From NCBI GenBank assembly GCA_030610915.1, contig JAUWQS010000109.1:1-6148 (forward strand): a stretch of 6,148 nt of DNA, read 5' to 3'. Each line of letters starts with the position of its first letter. Within the stretch, counting starts at the first letter, position 1. The notes under the pieces were generated by a model, which was given only the letters and a program-made list of their open reading frames with translations, was not told the DNA's origin and ran no database searches. Below, in pieces: positions 5,725 through 6,148 of the stretch. The position numbers were made by a program, and so were the translations under genes. The DNA comes from Pseudomonadota bacterium (GTDB lineage: Bacteria > Desulfobacterota > Syntrophia > Syntrophales > JADFWA01).

Positions 5725-5798
5725 GTAACCGTTCACGGTTTACAGTTACCGGTTGGAAAAAAACTGTGAACTGTGAACCGGCAACCGTGAACGGTTAC
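5725..5798. repeat. 74-bp palindrome upstream of the Deg protease (inverted partner of 4119-4199)
   Basis: The outer arms GTAACCGTTCACGGTT (5725-5740) and AACCGTGAACGGTTAC (5783-5798) are a perfect 16-bp inverted repeat. The reverse complement of the whole repeat aligns with 4119-4199, missing one 7-base TGAACCG unit and with two substitutions. It ends 13 bases before the Shine-Dalgarno site of the protease, so if transcription starts upstream of it the hairpin sits in the 5' untranslated leader. Confidence 0.85.
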
Positions 5799-5930
5799 CT
5801 AATTGTTTTGTCGTTTCTGCGTTCTCTGCGTTGAATGGTTGCTAAATTCTTTTGCCATTCTTGCACGATTTCACGACTAAGGGACTAATTACAGTTCACT
5901 ATGTCAGACAATACAAACAAATATTGTATT
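5799..5930. other. Intergenic leader region upstream of the Deg protease
   Basis: There is no gene here. The region includes a short tandem of CTGCGTT/TCTCTGCGTT words near 5816-5833, and an inverted repeat AATACAA...TTGTATT (5910-5930) abutting element B. Any native protease promoter should lie here or inside the palindrome. Confidence 0.5.
5888..5916 (-). promoter_or_regulatory. Possible weak sigma-70-like promoter for the Deg protease
   Basis: On the minus strand TTGTAT (5911-5916) and TGTAAT (5888-5893) are separated by 17 bases. The -10 matches the consensus in 5 of 6 positions and the -35 in only 3 of 6. It would give a leader of about 180 bases that includes the 74-bp palindrome. No sigma-E or sigma-32 consensus was recognised. 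Confidence 0.2.
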
Positions 5931-6148
5931 AGCTCAGTAAATAGGGGATTACATTTTTGAAATGTTGGTCTTGATCCATGACAGGCGTTCACTTACCGTT
6001 GAAATTAGAAATTGGCCTTCATGCCTTTGTACTGTCAACTCGTAAATTCGTTTCATCTCTCCCAAATTTCTAATTTCCAATTTCAAGCCGTGAATGGCTA
6101 AGATTCACAATCACTTTTACATACCGGAGTTTGCCCCTATTTATTGAG
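5931..6148. mobile_element. MITE-like element B (cut by the window edge)
   Basis: It starts with AGCTCAGTAAATAGGGG (5931-5947) and ends with the inverted terminal repeat beginning at about 6134, cut two bases short of the expected GAGCT end. The interior follows element A almost throughout: the ACATTT/AAATGT hairpin, the GAAATTAG inverted pair (6001-6015 with 6061-6084), an AACTCGTAAA stretch, and TTCACAATCACTTTTACATACC near the right end in place of A's similar stretch. Differences are scattered substitutions and short indels, so A and B are diverged copies rather than a recent duplication. It is non-coding. Confidence 0.75.

Noticed and set aside
5701..5736. Upstream in-frame GTG start (5736) for the Deg protease
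   Set aside because: It lies inside the palindrome, has no Shine-Dalgarno, and would place 12 extra residues before the basic n-region. ATG 5700 has GGAGG at ideal spacing.

Overview
This 6.1 kb bacterial window has low-to-mid GC content by eye. It carries four complete protein genes, the last 43 codons of a fifth, and an unusually dense set of short non-coding repeats. The gene set is typical of Gram-negative bacteria: a periplasmic divergent polysaccharide deacetylase, a lipobox-bearing TPR lipoprotein and a two-PDZ Deg protease, plus a DNA glycosylase of the EndoIII superfamily. My best guess is Desulfobacterota (deltaproteobacterial, Syntrophales-like) or Nitrospirota. This rests on protein style and repeat habit, not on a marker gene.

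Layout: the 3' end of an unrecognised + strand gene (1-132); a repeat-rich gap with MITE-like element A (153-380) and an 82-bp palindrome (397-478); a YibQ-family deacetylase (478-1314, +); a spacer with a short palindrome and a small hairpin; a 15-repeat TPR lipoprotein (1500-3200, +). This is followed convergently by an EndoIII-like glycosylase (3194-3859, -), MITE-like element C (3870-4093), an 81-bp palindrome (4119-4199), a Deg protease (4219-5700, -), a 74-bp palindrome (5725-5798), a leader region, and element B (5931 to the window end).

The three envelope genes could all act in cell-envelope upkeep: peptidoglycan or polysaccharide trimming, outer-membrane-attached scaffolding and periplasmic proteolysis. 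They are separated by repeats rather than packed in an operon, so joint regulation is not evident.

The notable content is the repeats. Family 1 has about 17-bp terminal inverted repeats (consensus AGCTCAATAAATAGGGG) and occurs as two full-length relatives (A, B), one element with the same ends but a different core of three GTAG-headed REP-like palindromes (C), and one lone end at 3191-3207. That lone end supplies the stop codons of both convergent genes and replaces the C-terminal tip of the glycosylase exactly where the fourth iron-sulfur cysteine is expected. Family 2 is a set of AACCGTGAAC-rich palindromes that bracket both the deacetylase and the protease; the two around the protease are near-identical and in inverted orientation.
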